This document shows, one piece after another, positions 9,901 to 19,255 of a DNA stretch of 64,000 nucleotides. The notes below the pieces were generated by a model, which had not been told where the DNA came from, searched no databases, and saw only the letters and a program-made list of their open reading frames with translations. Every line of letters begins with the position of its first letter. Within the stretch, counting starts at the first letter, position 1. This DNA is from Pontibacter roseus DSM 17521. GTDB taxonomy: Bacteria > Bacteroidota > Bacteroidia > Cytophagales > Hymenobacteraceae. A program made the position numbers and the translations under genes. The stretch is taken from assembly GCF_000373265.1 (NCBI RefSeq), contig NZ_KB890761.1:980599-1044598 (forward strand). Direction: 5' to 3'.

Positions 9901-12900
9901 ACTAAGCAAGTCAACCTTCACCTGCGCTGATGCCGGAGAGAACACGGTTACACTTACCGTGACTGATGCAGCAGGCCTATCGCACACAGCCAATGCTACA
10001 GTAACCGTAGTCAATGATGCGGCACCTGTGGTCGCCTTCACCGCCACGCCTGTGTGTATAGGTACAGCTAACAGTTTTACTAATACCTCCACGGGTTTGC
10101 TAGCAGACGCAACGTATGCCTGGGATATTGACAACAACGGCACTACCGATTACAGTACCAAAGACATCAGCCATACCTATACGGTTGCTGGTATACATGC
10201 TGCCAAACTAACGATTACACAAGGCGACTGCAGTTACAGTATCATGCAGCAGGTGGAAGTAAAAGCCCAGCCTAGCGCGCCAACAGCTGCCAGCAACGGA
10301 AATGTTGTCTATGGCAGCACACTGCAGTTACAGGCGTCAAGCATCGAAGGAGCGACATACACCTGGACAGGCCCGAATAACTTCTCCTCTACAGCACAAA
10401 ATCCTGAAATCAGCGACGTGACGATGGCAGCTGCGGGTACTTATTCCGTGACCGCTACCGTGAATGGCTGCACCAGTCCGGTTGGTTCTGTAGATGTTAG
10501 CATTAATAAAGCTGCAGCTACACTCGCTTTGGTGTCGGAGGAACTGAGCCAGACCTACAGCGGCAGCGCCCGAACGGTGAATTATACCATCAGCCCTACT
10601 GGCCTAAGTGGGGTGACTGTGACGTATACCGGCACCAACGGTACCACCTACGCAAGTTCCACTACACCACCCGTTAATGCAGGTAGCTACACTGTGGAAG
10701 CCACCCTAAGCAATGACAATTACCAGGCGAGCCCTGTAACCGGAACACTGGTGATAGATAAAGCCATAGCGACTGTTAGTTTTGGAAACCTGTCCCATAC
10801 CTATGACGGAACGGGCAAAGCGGCAACTGCTACGACGAGCCCAGAGGGCCTTGCCGGAGTGAATTTAAGCTACAGGCAGGGCGCTACTCCGGTTGTCTCG
10901 CCAACAGGGGCAGGTAGCTACACCGTGGAAGCCACGCTCACCAATGCCAACTACCAACTGGCGTCAAGCCCAGGCACAGCTACCCTGGAGATTGATAAAG
11001 CCATCGCAACCATCACACTGGAAAGCCTGAGACACACGTATGACGGTAATACCAAAGATGCAACCTATGTTACAAATCCTGCCGTGCTCACAGGTGTCAG
11101 TATGGCCTATTCCCAGGGCGGCACCGCGGCTGCGTCTCCAACCAATGCGGGTAGTTATGTTATTACAGCCACACTTGTAAATGATAACTATCAATTGGCA
11201 AATCCTGTCATTGGTACGTTGGTGATTGACAAAGCCAACGCGTCCATTAATCTGGGTAACCTAAGCCATACCTACGATGGCACCGGTAAGGCGGCAACAG
11301 CCACAACCGGCCCGGAAGGACTGAGCGGAATAAGCCTCTCTTATAAACAGGGAGCTACACCCGTAGCAGAACCAATTGACGCAGGCTCTTACACTGTCCT
11401 AGCTACCTTGGCTAACCCTAACTACCAGTTAGCTTCAGGCAGTGACCTTTCCACTGCCACGCTGGTGATAGGCAAAGCCATCGCAACCATCACATTAGAG
11501 AACCTAATCCATACCTATGACGGGAGTGTGAAATCGGCCACAGCGACAACATCTCCAGCCAATCTGACGGGTATTAGCATCAGCAACAACGGCAAGACCA
11601 ACGCCGACACGTATGAAGTGGAAGCGACGCTGGATAATGAAAACTATCAGGCTGCCGCTGTAAAGGGTAATCTGGTCATAGGCAAAGCCAATGCTTCTTT
11701 TGTTGTTAGCAACACCACGCATACCTATGATGGCACCGCTAAAACCGTTTCTGTTGCTACAGTGCCTGAAGGTTTGACTGGGGTTATAGTCACAAACGGT
11801 GAGCAAGTTGATGCCGATACCTATCAAGTCAGCATTACGATTGATAACCAAAACTACCAGGGGGCAACCAGCGCAAATCTAACAATCAATCCTCGTGCTA
11901 TAACGGCAACTGCTGATGCAGGCCAGACAAAGGTATATGGCACCGATGAGCCAGTGCTGACCTACAAAGTCACTACTGGTAGTCTAGTCAGTGCTGCTCA
12001 CCTAACCGGTGCTTTAGAGAGGGCTCCCGGTGAGAACGTAAGTATGTACGCGATTAGCAAGGGGTCATTGACGGCTAACGCTAACTACGTTCTCACATAT
12101 GAAGGAGCTGATTTCGAAATCAAAAAACGCAGTGTGGTCGTAACGGCTGATGCGTTGGGCAAGGTATACGGCGCCTCTAATCCGGAGCTTACCTATCATA
12201 TAGCATCGGGCTCGCTTGTTGAAGGTGATGATTTCACGGGTAAGCTAGAAAGAGCCGTCGGTGAAGATGTTGACACCTATTCTGTTTCGCTAGGAACACT
12301 CAGTCTGGGTGGGAATTATAGCCTGAGCCTTACGGAAGGTTCGCTGTTCACCATCACACCAAAGGCTATTACGGTAGCGCCTATAGCCGGCCAAAACAAG
12401 GTATACGGCAGCAGTGACCCTGTTCTCAGCTTTACCAACACTGCTTTGGTGGGCACTGATGCCTTCACAGGCGCCTTGTCCAGAATCAACGGAGAAGATG
12501 CTGGACCTTACACCATCACAAGAGGCACGCTGGGCCTGAGCAGCAACTACACCCTCGTGGTGGACGAGACTGTTACGTTCCAAATCACACCGAAAGCGCT
12601 GGTAGCGTCTATTGCAACGGAGGACAAGGTATACGATGGCACTACCACCGCCACAGCCACCGGCACCGTTCCTGCAGCTGATGTAGTCGATGGGGATGAT
12701 GTAACGGTGACTGTGAGTAGTGCAGCCTTCGATACGAAGAACGCAGGCACAGACAAAACGGTGAACGCTACTGTTTCGATTAGCAACCCTAACTACATCC
12801 TAGGCAACTCAACGGCTTCCACGACAGCTTCCATCACTGCCAAAGAGATTACGGGAGCATTTGAAGCGGCAAACAAGGTATACGACGGCACAGCCGCAGC

Positions 12901-15900
12901 AATCGTAACCGGCCGGAGCCTGCAGGGGGTAATCGGCCAGGACGATGTGCAGCTGTCTGGCGGAAAGGCCACGTTCAGCGACAAAAATGCAACTGATGGA
13001 AAAACAGTGATGCTGGCAGAGGCAGAGTTGATAGGACAGGATAAGGATAACTACAAGCTGACTGAAGTAGCAAGTGCCGCAGCTGATATCACGCCGAAGC
13101 CGGCTTCCGTAACGCCAGTGGCTAACAGTAAGGTGTACGGTACCGTAGACCCTGCTTTGGCTGGTTCAACCAGTGGTTTTGTCACAGCCGATGGTATTAC
13201 AGCTAGCATTGTACGAACACCGGGAGAGTCAGTAAATACATACACAATCAGTGCGACGCTGCAACCGCAGGAAGAGCTCTCCAATTATGCAATCACTTAT
13301 AACACCGCTGGGTTTGAGATAACGAAGGCGAGGATTTCTGTCATTGCAGACAATAGTGGCAGAGTGTACGGCGACGAGAACCCTGCATTTACAGGTACAG
13401 TCATCGGTGTAGTGGCTGGTGATGAAATCACCGCTTCGTATGCTACAGCTGCCACCAAGGCTAGCGCAACAGGCACCTATCCAATTGAGTCCACACTTAC
13501 CGGTGACGCACTGGGCAATTATGAGGTATCTGCTACCGACGGAACGCTGACTGTGACTGCAAGGCCAATCACCATCTCGGCCGATGCGCAGAGCAAGACC
13601 TACGGCGAGACGGACCCAGACATGACTTACGCCATCACTGCTGGCTCGCTTGTAGGCGATGACGGGTTCACGGGCTCCCTGAGCAGAGTAGCCGGAGAGA
13701 ACGTAGGTTCTTATGCCATCGAGCAGGGTACAGTTGCCCTGAGCGACAACTACGCATTATCTTACACTGGCGCTGAACTGGACATCACACAGAAACAGCT
13801 CACAGCTTCAATAGCTGCTAACAACAAGCTGTATGATGGTAACGTCGATGCTGATGCGACTGGCAGCGTTCCAGCGGCTGATGTAGTTGGCACTGACGTC
13901 GTACATGTGGCAGTTAATAGTGCCAGATTTGATGATAAGCATGTTGGCGGTGATAAAGAGGTTACAGCTACAGTAACGATTGATCACCCTAACTATAAGT
14001 TGACTTCATTAACTGCCACAACAACAGCAAGCGTTTCACAACGACCAATTACAGTGATTGCCAATGCAGATAGCAGAGTGTACAATGGCACTAATTCATC
14101 TTCTGCAGCTCCTGTTGTTCCTGCTCTTCAGTCAGGCGATGAAGTGGCAACTGCTCCCACTCAGTCTTTTGAATCTAAGATTGTTGCCAGCGGTAAGACG
14201 CTGACGGCTTTCGGCCTGGTAATCAACGACGGCAATAACGGTGGCAACTATAGTGTATCTTACCAGACCAATACAGCTGGTGTGATTACCGCTAAAGCTG
14301 CTTCGGTTACACCTCTCGCTAATACCAAAGCGTTTGGAGAAAATGACCCACCATTGACAGGTTCTTTAGTTGGTTTCATCGCTAGCGATGGTGTATCTGC
14401 AAACTATAGCCGCACACCAGGTGAAGGAGTAGGTTCTTATGTTGTCTCTGCCACACTTAACCCGGAAGTTGAGCTTAGCAACTATCATATTACTTACAAT
14501 ACAGCCACCTTCACCGTCACTGCTGCAAATACCAGCATTGCTATGGCTGCTATCTCACCTGTTCAGTACTCCGATAATGTTACGCTCGCTGCTAACGTTA
14601 CCTCTGCTACGGCTCAGAGCGAGGTAAATGCAACTGCTGGTACTGTTAAGTTCTACCTAGGCTCTGTAGCGGCAGCTAACCTGCTGGCAACGGCAACTGC
14701 AGTAAACGGACAGGCAAGCTCAACAGTTAAGATTGACCTGAAACCGGCTCAGTACAACGTAATAGCAACTTACACGCCTAGTTCTTCTAACCTGGGCAGC
14801 TCAACAAGTAGTGTTCAGAGCATGACGGTTAAGGTAGAAGATGCTGAAGTTGTTTACTCCGGCTTAGAGTATTTTGCTACGGCCAACTCTACATCGTTGG
14901 TTGCCAATGTAGAGTACTTGGCTACTGTCACGGACAGGAACGACGGAGTTGATGCCAGAGGCATTATTACCAACGCGAAAGCTAGGTTTGCTCCACAGCT
15001 TGGCAGTGTCAGTATCCTGCCTGTTGATTTACTGAATCAGTCCAACACAACTGTTGGTGTTGCCAGAACAGGTGTTCAGACTGTGACGATAAACAGTTCC
15101 GAGTTGAGTGCCGGTGGTAAATCCTATGAAGTACTGGCTTATGCTGTAGGTGATTACTACACGGGCAAAGTGGAGGATGCCACAGTAATTACCGTAGCAG
15201 TCCCAGGGAAGGATTTCGTGAATGGTGGTGGCCACCTAGTAGTAAGCAATTCTGCAGGTACTTACGCTGCCTATGCAAACTCAAAGGTTAACTTCGGATT
15301 CACGATGAAGTGGAACAAGTCTGGCAAAAACATACAGGGCCAGGCAAACATCATCTTCAGAAGAAAGGTCAATGGTGCAGTCAGAACTTATCAAATCAAG
15401 AGTAATGCCATCAACACACTCGGAACAGCCAATGTAACAGGAGGTCGCAGAGCGGACTTCAACACAAAAGCTAACTTGACCGATGTGACAGATTCGAATA
15501 ACCCAATCAGTATGGGTGGTGCGCTTGACTTATCGGTTCAAGCATTCGAGTCCACTGTTACTGGTGTGAAAGACCAAATCAGCATCACGCTCAGAACGTC
15601 AAAAGGTGAACTGATGCTATCGACCAATTGGCTGGGAGGTAGGTCTGAAATGATGACACTGAATGGTGGCAACATCCGGATACTGAGCACTTACGGTACT
15701 TCAGCCGCTGCGAACTTACCAGCTGAAGAGGAGCCAATTGCTACCACACCTGGTAAAGGAAAGAAACTCGAAACCGCTGGTGAACTGAATGGCTTGTCTG
15801 CTGCTCGCTTCGACAACTATCCGAATGCTTTTGCTGACAGAACGACAATTCGCTTCGCCTTCGACAAAGAAGAGCAGTTTGCGCTGGAGGTATACGATGT

Positions 15901-16060
15901 GAGGGGTGCACTTATCAAGAAAGTGGCAACTGGAAAGGCTGAGGCCGGGCAGGTATACGAGTATGAATTGGACGCCCGTAACCTGGCAGAAGGCGTATAC
16001 ATCGCCCGTCTGATAACAGCTTCGAAAGCCCAAAGTCTGAAGATGGTGCTCAAAAAGTGA
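6929..16060 (+). CDS. Giant T9SS-secreted protein: delta-60 repeats, Ig/PKD and MBG/YDG domains
   Basis: A 3043-residue surface or secreted protein. I chose the ATG at 6929; an in-frame GTG at 6869 adds 20 residues. About 45 polar residues precede a hydrophobic signal (ICFITTLLWFAAGSFSV, ending AHGQ), so the signal sequence is unusually far from the start. Then come 14 delta-60 type repeats of about 51 residues (roughly 77-787; core VQSDGKVVVGG, FTSFNGTPRNRIARLN, DGSLD). Cys-containing Ig-like and PKD-like domains follow (to about 1190), then many MBG/YDG-type repeats with YDGT, VYGT and NYQ motifs (to about 2540). The last 80 residues are a T9SS type A sorting domain (YPNAFADRTTIRF ... GVYIARL ... 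MVLKK). It is probably an adhesin or cell-surface polymer. The repeat DNA carries long G tracts. Confidence 0.92.
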   Translation: MQTTSTLDSNLELLENSEAEPTPQRFNNEPIVTTKGAKPLLKYIVNNICFITTLLWFAAGSFSVAHGQSLPGSIDNSFNTVDLNLNVGDGFNGVVHSVAVQSDGRVVVGGQFTSFNGTPRNRIARLNTNGSLDASFDPGAGFNGVVYSVAVQSDGKVIVGGYFTSFNGTPRSMVARLNTNGSLDASFNNGAGFNNPVLSVAVQSDGKVVVGGTFTSPSSRIARFNSDGSLDFTFYASFDNLINSIAVQNDGKVVVGGSFTYCNGTPRSRIARLNTNGSLDFTFNASFDNPVYSVAIQPDNKVIVGGVFTYCNGTFRNKIARLNTNGSLDGTFIPGAGFNSAVHSVAVQSDGRVVVGGQFTSFSGTSPNRIARLNTNGSLDGTFIPGAGFNDVVYSIAVQSGGKVIVGGTFTSSGGTALGMIARLDTNGSLDFAFNPRAGFNYSVSTVAVQSDGKIIVGGGFTSFNGTSRNKIARLNADGSLDTSFDPGAGFNQEVRAVAIQPDGKVVVGGWFTSFNGTPRNRIARLNADGSLDASFDTGTGFNNLVLSAAVQSDGKVVVGGDFTVFNGAPRNRIARLNADGSLDTSFDPGTGFNFYIWSVTVQSDGKVVVGGQFTSFNGAPRNGIARLSADGSLDTAFDTGTGFNNLVLSAAVQSDGKVVVGGFFSSFNDMPRNRIARLNADGSLDTSFNPGTGFDNQVYSVVVQSDGKVVVGGQFTSFNGAPRSRIARLSADGSLDTAFNPGTGFYDVVYSVAVQSDGKVVVGGNFTSFNGTVRNRIARLHGGGLCPSAPAANAQKFCSADNKTVADLVATGTNLKWYSAQTGGAMLSSTDALSTKTYYVSQTSAAGCESERTAVNVTVNTSPTAVLTGGGTICPGASAAISITLTGTGPWSVTYLDNTTQVTVSTANSPLVIPVSPGDKTNYSLMSVSDATCTGTVSGEATVAVEDTTPPIALAQNVTLNLSEGSALTPAAVNNGSSDNCTAADALVLSLSKSTFTCADAGENTVTLTVTDAAGLSHTANATVTVVNDAAPVVAFTATPVCIGTANSFTNTSTGLLADATYAWDIDNNGTTDYSTKDISHTYTVAGIHAAKLTITQGDCSYSIMQQVEVKAQPSAPTAASNGNVVYGSTLQLQASSIEGATYTWTGPNNFSSTAQNPEISDVTMAAAGTYSVTATVNGCTSPVGSVDVSINKAAATLALVSEELSQTYSGSARTVNYTISPTGLSGVTVTYTGTNGTTYASSTTPPVNAGSYTVEATLSNDNYQASPVTGTLVIDKAIATVSFGNLSHTYDGTGKAATATTSPEGLAGVNLSYRQGATPVVSPTGAGSYTVEATLTNANYQLASSPGTATLEIDKAIATITLESLRHTYDGNTKDATYVTNPAVLTGVSMAYSQGGTAAASPTNAGSYVITATLVNDNYQLANPVIGTLVIDKANASINLGNLSHTYDGTGKAATATTGPEGLSGISLSYKQGATPVAEPIDAGSYTVLATLANPNYQLASGSDLSTATLVIGKAIATITLENLIHTYDGSVKSATATTSPANLTGISISNNGKTNADTYEVEATLDNENYQAAAVKGNLVIGKANASFVVSNTTHTYDGTAKTVSVATVPEGLTGVIVTNGEQVDADTYQVSITIDNQNYQGATSANLTINPRAITATADAGQTKVYGTDEPVLTYKVTTGSLVSAAHLTGALERAPGENVSMYAISKGSLTANANYVLTYEGADFEIKKRSVVVTADALGKVYGASNPELTYHIASGSLVEGDDFTGKLERAVGEDVDTYSVSLGTLSLGGNYSLSLTEGSLFTITPKAITVAPIAGQNKVYGSSDPVLSFTNTALVGTDAFTGALSRINGEDAGPYTITRGTLGLSSNYTLVVDETVTFQITPKALVASIATEDKVYDGTTTATATGTVPAADVVDGDDVTVTVSSAAFDTKNAGTDKTVNATVSISNPNYILGNSTASTTASITAKEITGAFEAANKVYDGTAAAIVTGRSLQGVIGQDDVQLSGGKATFSDKNATDGKTVMLAEAELIGQDKDNYKLTEVASAAADITPKPASVTPVANSKVYGTVDPALAGSTSGFVTADGITASIVRTPGESVNTYTISATLQPQEELSNYAITYNTAGFEITKARISVIADNSGRVYGDENPAFTGTVIGVVAGDEITASYATAATKASATGTYPIESTLTGDALGNYEVSATDGTLTVTARPITISADAQSKTYGETDPDMTYAITAGSLVGDDGFTGSLSRVAGENVGSYAIEQGTVALSDNYALSYTGAELDITQKQLTASIAANNKLYDGNVDADATGSVPAADVVGTDVVHVAVNSARFDDKHVGGDKEVTATVTIDHPNYKLTSLTATTTASVSQRPITVIANADSRVYNGTNSSSAAPVVPALQSGDEVATAPTQSFESKIVASGKTLTAFGLVINDGNNGGNYSVSYQTNTAGVITAKAASVTPLANTKAFGENDPPLTGSLVGFIASDGVSANYSRTPGEGVGSYVVSATLNPEVELSNYHITYNTATFTVTAANTSIAMAAISPVQYSDNVTLAANVTSATAQSEVNATAGTVKFYLGSVAAANLLATATAVNGQASSTVKIDLKPAQYNVIATYTPSSSNLGSSTSSVQSMTVKVEDAEVVYSGLEYFATANSTSLVANVEYLATVTDRNDGVDARGIITNAKARFAPQLGSVSILPVDLLNQSNTTVGVARTGVQTVTINSSELSAGGKSYEVLAYAVGDYYTGKVEDATVITVAVPGKDFVNGGGHLVVSNSAGTYAAYANSKVNFGFTMKWNKSGKNIQGQANIIFRRKVNGAVRTYQIKSNAINTLGTANVTGGRRADFNTKANLTDVTDSNNPISMGGALDLSVQAFESTVTGVKDQISITLRTSKGELMLSTNWLGGRSEMMTLNGGNIRILSTYGTSAAANLPAEEEPIATTPGKGKKLETAGELNGLSAARFDNYPNAFADRTTIRFAFDKEEQFALEVYDVRGALIKKVATGKAEAGQVYEYELDARNLAEGVYIARLITASKAQSLKMVLKK
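7160..9270 (+). repeat. Fourteen tandem repeats of about 153 bp inside the giant gene
   Basis: Each unit encodes one delta-60 repeat of about 51 residues, and the units are similar at DNA level. A 79-bp stretch at 8532-8610 recurs without change at 8838-8916, an offset of 306 bp or two units, which points to recent duplication of a pair of units. Thirteen runs of six or more G occur at the same place in the unit (the Val-Gly-Gly codons), including G10 at 8299-8308 and G8 at 8605-8612. Confidence 0.85.
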
Positions 16061-16128
16061 TGGCTGTCTCTTTTAGGGTAATCGAAATAGACTTAAAGAG
16101 TTTATAGAAAACCCAAAAGATTGAATTT

Positions 16129-16164
16129 AGCAGAGGCATTCCTGATATCAGGAATGCCTCTGCT
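16129..16164 (+). terminator. Perfect 36-bp palindrome, probable terminator of the giant gene
   Basis: AGCAGAGGCATTCCTGAT is followed at once by its exact reverse complement, 69 bases after the giant gene's stop. It would form a hairpin in RNA of either strand. The T-rich tail is weak (TCATTTC), so the terminator role is inferred from position. Confidence 0.6.
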
Positions 16165-17089
16165 CATTTCTGCAGGAATACAAAGCCTTGTCTTACTCGT
16201 CTCTGCGGTTCAGCGCGGCTAGATATTCTAACCTATTGGGACGGAAGCTGCAGTTTGCGAAGATGCAACAACCTCCAGCGATCCGGCAGAAGAGCTTAAA
16301 TAAGACCACTGAGGAAATATTCTGGCGCCAAACCAGACGTAGTAAGGTGTGGCCAGTTGTAGAGAAAAAGGAGACAGCTGTCATTTTGGCCACTGATAGA
16401 AGTTGCCTTCCGGCATGTGTACTAAGAGTGAGAAGTCCCTGATACAGCCGGCACCTGTTATAGCTGCCAAGGGATGTGGAAGAGCTGAAGTTTAAGGAGG
16501 CCATGCTTACTAAATCCCACGGTTCGATGGTTTCTTGGAGTTAGATTAAATTAGCATATAATTAAATGCAATCGATAACTGGTAAAGCATCTGAACGCCT
16601 AATAATTTATATGTTCCGTAACTGCCATTTAACGTTCATGACTCAGCTCAAACCTTGAATTATAGCCTTGTATTAAGCTGTGATTAGTTCTTTAAATCGT
16701 TACTTAAGAGTTAGATAAACAATAATTTGAGCATAATTGGCGGTCTTAAAGCACCTCATGTGTATTGTTTGAGGAAAATTCCGTATTGAAAATGATTTTA
16801 GGCTATCCCCCCGGTATCCGGGTATCCCCCTCCCCCCCTTGATACCCCCTCCATACTTTGGGGACTACAATTATAAAATTTCTGCATTTTCTGCGTTTAC
16901 AACTGTAAGCCTATAATTTATTATAATAAAAAATAGGTCTAGTAGGAGGTGCACTGAGCCTCGCCCAAAGCCGATTACCCAATCTGCTCAGGTAGAACCA
17001 CCTATATACTCACCTGTGATTTTACTATCATGCTTAGCCACAACGACTGATGCTGTGATAGGGTTGTAGAGCAATGCAAGAGCAGGTTT
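16165..17089. other. Long non-coding stretch with a C-rich patch
   Basis: About 925 bases without a supported gene. Opposing frames at 16188-16442 and 16193-16504 look like noise or decayed DNA. From 16806 to 16860 there is a C-rich patch of short runs (CCCCCC, GGTATCC, CCCCCTCCCCCCC, GATACCCCCTCC) that is unlike its AT-rich surroundings. The flank at 16860-16940 is very AT-rich. I see no RNA gene or promoter. Confidence 0.4.
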
Positions 17090-17707
17090 CTATTGGTTTT
17101 CAAATCTCTTCACTTCATCTAGGGTGATTTCAAATGTATGATTTGGAGTTTTAACATTTACAGAGCCAAGTCCAACCTTTATTAACAAATCTATCAACTC
17201 TTTATTACCTGACAACAAATCTGCTTCTTTGAAATAAAGTGAAAGAAAAGCTTTAGCAAAGTATTCCTCGTCAGCTTCCCAAACATTCATCTGAAATCGA
17301 GTATATAATTTAGAATTATTTAAAGTCCAATAGGGTCTGTCAATTTCACTTGGAAGATGCTCATCAAGAAGGTTAGTAAGCAAATTCAAGGAGTTGACTA
17401 CTTCCAAGTGATAGTCTGCTTTAGATTTGTAGATGTAACTGCTTGGTATGTCGTAGTTATAGTAACTATCATATACAACCTTTGAATCGCGGGGCTTCCA
17501 GCCAGGTTGCCCTGTATAAGGGTTTATATTGCCGATAGTTGAGAAATTGTCATTAACGGTTTCGTTTGACTTCGTTTTATAATGCCCACTGACATATGTG
17601 CCATTACTTTTTGTATACCCATCCACCCATACATGTTCAGGGTTCACCTGAGCAAATAGGACATTACTAAGTGTTAGAAATATGATGGTAAATAATATGT
17701 TCTTCAT
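17090..17707 (-). CDS. Secreted protein of unknown function
   Basis: A 205-residue protein with signal peptide MKNILFTIIFLTLSNVLFAQ. Just after it comes the block GYTKSNGTYVSGHYKTKSNE and then NPYTGQPGW. This resembles a short motif found in many Bacteroidota secreted or periplasmic proteins (YVKGYYRKDGTYVRPHYRT type), whose role is not known. The remainder is helical with no recognised enzyme motif. It lies 60 bases downstream of another small secreted-protein gene on the same strand, so the two probably share a transcript. Composition is AT-rich like the rest of the accessory region. Confidence 0.7.
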   Translation of the reverse strand: MKNILFTIIFLTLSNVLFAQVNPEHVWVDGYTKSNGTYVSGHYKTKSNETVNDNFSTIGNINPYTGQPGWKPRDSKVVYDSYYNYDIPSSYIYKSKADYHLEVVNSLNLLTNLLDEHLPSEIDRPYWTLNNSKLYTRFQMNVWEADEEYFAKAFLSLYFKEADLLSGNKELIDLLIKVGLGSVNVKTPNHTFEITLDEVKRFENQ

Positions 17708-17767
17708 TGTTGTGAGTCTGAATTATTGTCGTTGAAGGAGAAGTTGAAAGGGGACACATTTAGCAAA

Positions 17768-18307
17768 TCAATTGTTGTTGTTTAGTTCATCTACTGCGTC
17801 ATTCAAATCTTCTAATGCATAGCTCAAATATCTGAGACCATCCTCAATGGAGCTTTTAGCTCTTCGTAAATTGTAATCAGCATCTTCTTTATTATCTGCA
17901 TGTTCCACCCGTCTCAGATAAGTATATGCTTCATCAAATTTACCTTTTGCCGAGTAAAAATTTCCTTCAGCATTATCCGCTTCGTCCTCAGTATTGTCAA
18001 AACCGATGTCACTGGCTTCATCTTCAGCATCAGATGCGTCTGACTCTGCATAGCCAGTTTGGGTTTTGGCGTAGTCTATCTCATTCTTAGCTCTCCTGGC
18101 ATATAACTGAACATCTTCAACGGAGCTTTGTAGGTGGCTCTTCTTGATGTAGCCTAAAGATGCCTCCGTATATTCAAGCGATTTTTTACCGTAATTAAAG
18201 GAACTGGACAGCTCGTCATACACATCGCTTTTTTGACCAAATGCAAAGTCTGGAGACAGCAGGAACAGCGTCATGATTATTACCAATAGTAGTCTTGTTT
18301 TACTCAT
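17768..18307 (-). CDS. Secreted, acidic, helical protein of unknown function
   Basis: A 179-residue protein with signal peptide MSKTRLLLVIIMTLFLLSPD, ending at AFGQ. The mature part is almost entirely alpha-helical and acidic, with heptad-like spacing and many Ala, Asp, Glu and Tyr residues (YAESDASDAEDEASD, NTEDEADNAEGNFYSAKGKF). It ends in poly-Asn (NNNN). It could form an elongated helical bundle in the periplasm. No family is recognised. The 60-base gap to the downstream secreted-protein gene suggests an operon. Confidence 0.7.
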   Translation of the reverse strand: MSKTRLLLVIIMTLFLLSPDFAFGQKSDVYDELSSSFNYGKKSLEYTEASLGYIKKSHLQSSVEDVQLYARRAKNEIDYAKTQTGYAESDASDAEDEASDIGFDNTEDEADNAEGNFYSAKGKFDEAYTYLRRVEHADNKEDADYNLRRAKSSIEDGLRYLSYALEDLNDAVDELNNNN

Positions 18308-18548
18308 TCTTACTTTTGAATAAGGGATTTGAAATAGCTTCGAAGTAGAACTACGAAATTAGTATATTTTAATAAATAAATATTATTATAAATTTCATCC
18401 TGTGTTATAGCAGCATGAGATTTCTTTGCAAGTCCAATGAGGATATGACTGGAAGAGGAGCTCGTAAGATTTTCTTATTTTTCTAAGAATGTTACCCAAT
18501 GACCTTTACTTTCCGTTGCAGGGAATATAGACCAATCATTGAGGTGAG

Positions 18549-19205
18549 ATGTGCGGAAGGTATACGATAGTACCCAAATCTAGTAAAGGCAAATCCAAGG
18601 CGGCCAAGCTGGTAGAGAAGTATTTGAAGGAGGACCACTACAACGCCGCCCCTAGCCAGGCGCTGCCCGTGGTGACCAACGACCAGCCGGACAAACTGCA
18701 GTTTTTCTCCTGGGGCCTGCAGCCCTTCTGGGCCAAGGACGCCAAGGCCGTGAAGCGTGCCATCAACGCCCGTGCGGAGACGCTCGCGGAGAAGGCCTCC
18801 TTCCGCAGCCTGCTGAGGTCGAAGCGCTGCCTGGTGCCAGCGGACGGGTTCTTCGAGTGGCAGGTGACGGAGCAGGGGAAGGTGCCCTACCGCATCCTGC
18901 TCAAGAGTGAGGAGCTGTTCACCTTCGCGGGGCTCTACGATGAGTGGGTGGACAAAGGCACAGGCGAGGTGCTGCACTCCTTCACCATCATCACGACGGA
19001 AGCCAATGAGGTGGTGAAGCCCATCCATGACCGCATGCCGGTGATGCTGTCACCGGAGGCGGAGGAGCTGTGGCTGGATGAGCACGAGCCGCAGCTGTTG
19101 TCGCTGCTGGTGCCCTACAGACCGAGTGAAATGAAAGCGTATCCTGTCTCGCCGCTGGTGAACTCGCCGCTGAACAACGTACCCGAGGTGCTGAACTCTC
19201 TATAG
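18549..19205 (+). CDS. SRAP-domain abasic-site processing protein (YedK/HMCES family)
   Basis: A complete 218-residue SRAP protein. The family forms a thiazolidine crosslink between the N-terminal Cys and abasic sites in single-stranded DNA, protecting forks and gaps. All key residues are visible: Cys2 (MCGRYT), the NARAET motif with Asn73, Glu103 in GFFEW and His160 in IHDRMP. The length is typical. Removal of Met1 should expose Cys2, so this start is certain. It is the paralogue of the partial gene at the left edge. It converges with the type I restriction operon, only 50 bases from the stop of that operon's last gene. The gene is GC-richer than the DNA to its left. Confidence 0.93.
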   Translation: MCGRYTIVPKSSKGKSKAAKLVEKYLKEDHYNAAPSQALPVVTNDQPDKLQFFSWGLQPFWAKDAKAVKRAINARAETLAEKASFRSLLRSKRCLVPADGFFEWQVTEQGKVPYRILLKSEELFTFAGLYDEWVDKGTGEVLHSFTIITTEANEVVKPIHDRMPVMLSPEAEELWLDEHEPQLLSLLVPYRPSEMKAYPVSPLVNSPLNNVPEVLNSL

Positions 19206-19255
19206 GGAATATAGCCTCTGGTGAAGTACAGGAAATTCAGATGTCTAGTGAAGTG

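Noticed and set aside
16188..16504. Overlapping frames on both strands, one slightly like an IS1-type transposase (KTTEEIFWRQTRRSKVW)
   Set aside because: The likeness is a few residues only, with no catalytic DDE spacing or C-terminal match; treated as non-coding.
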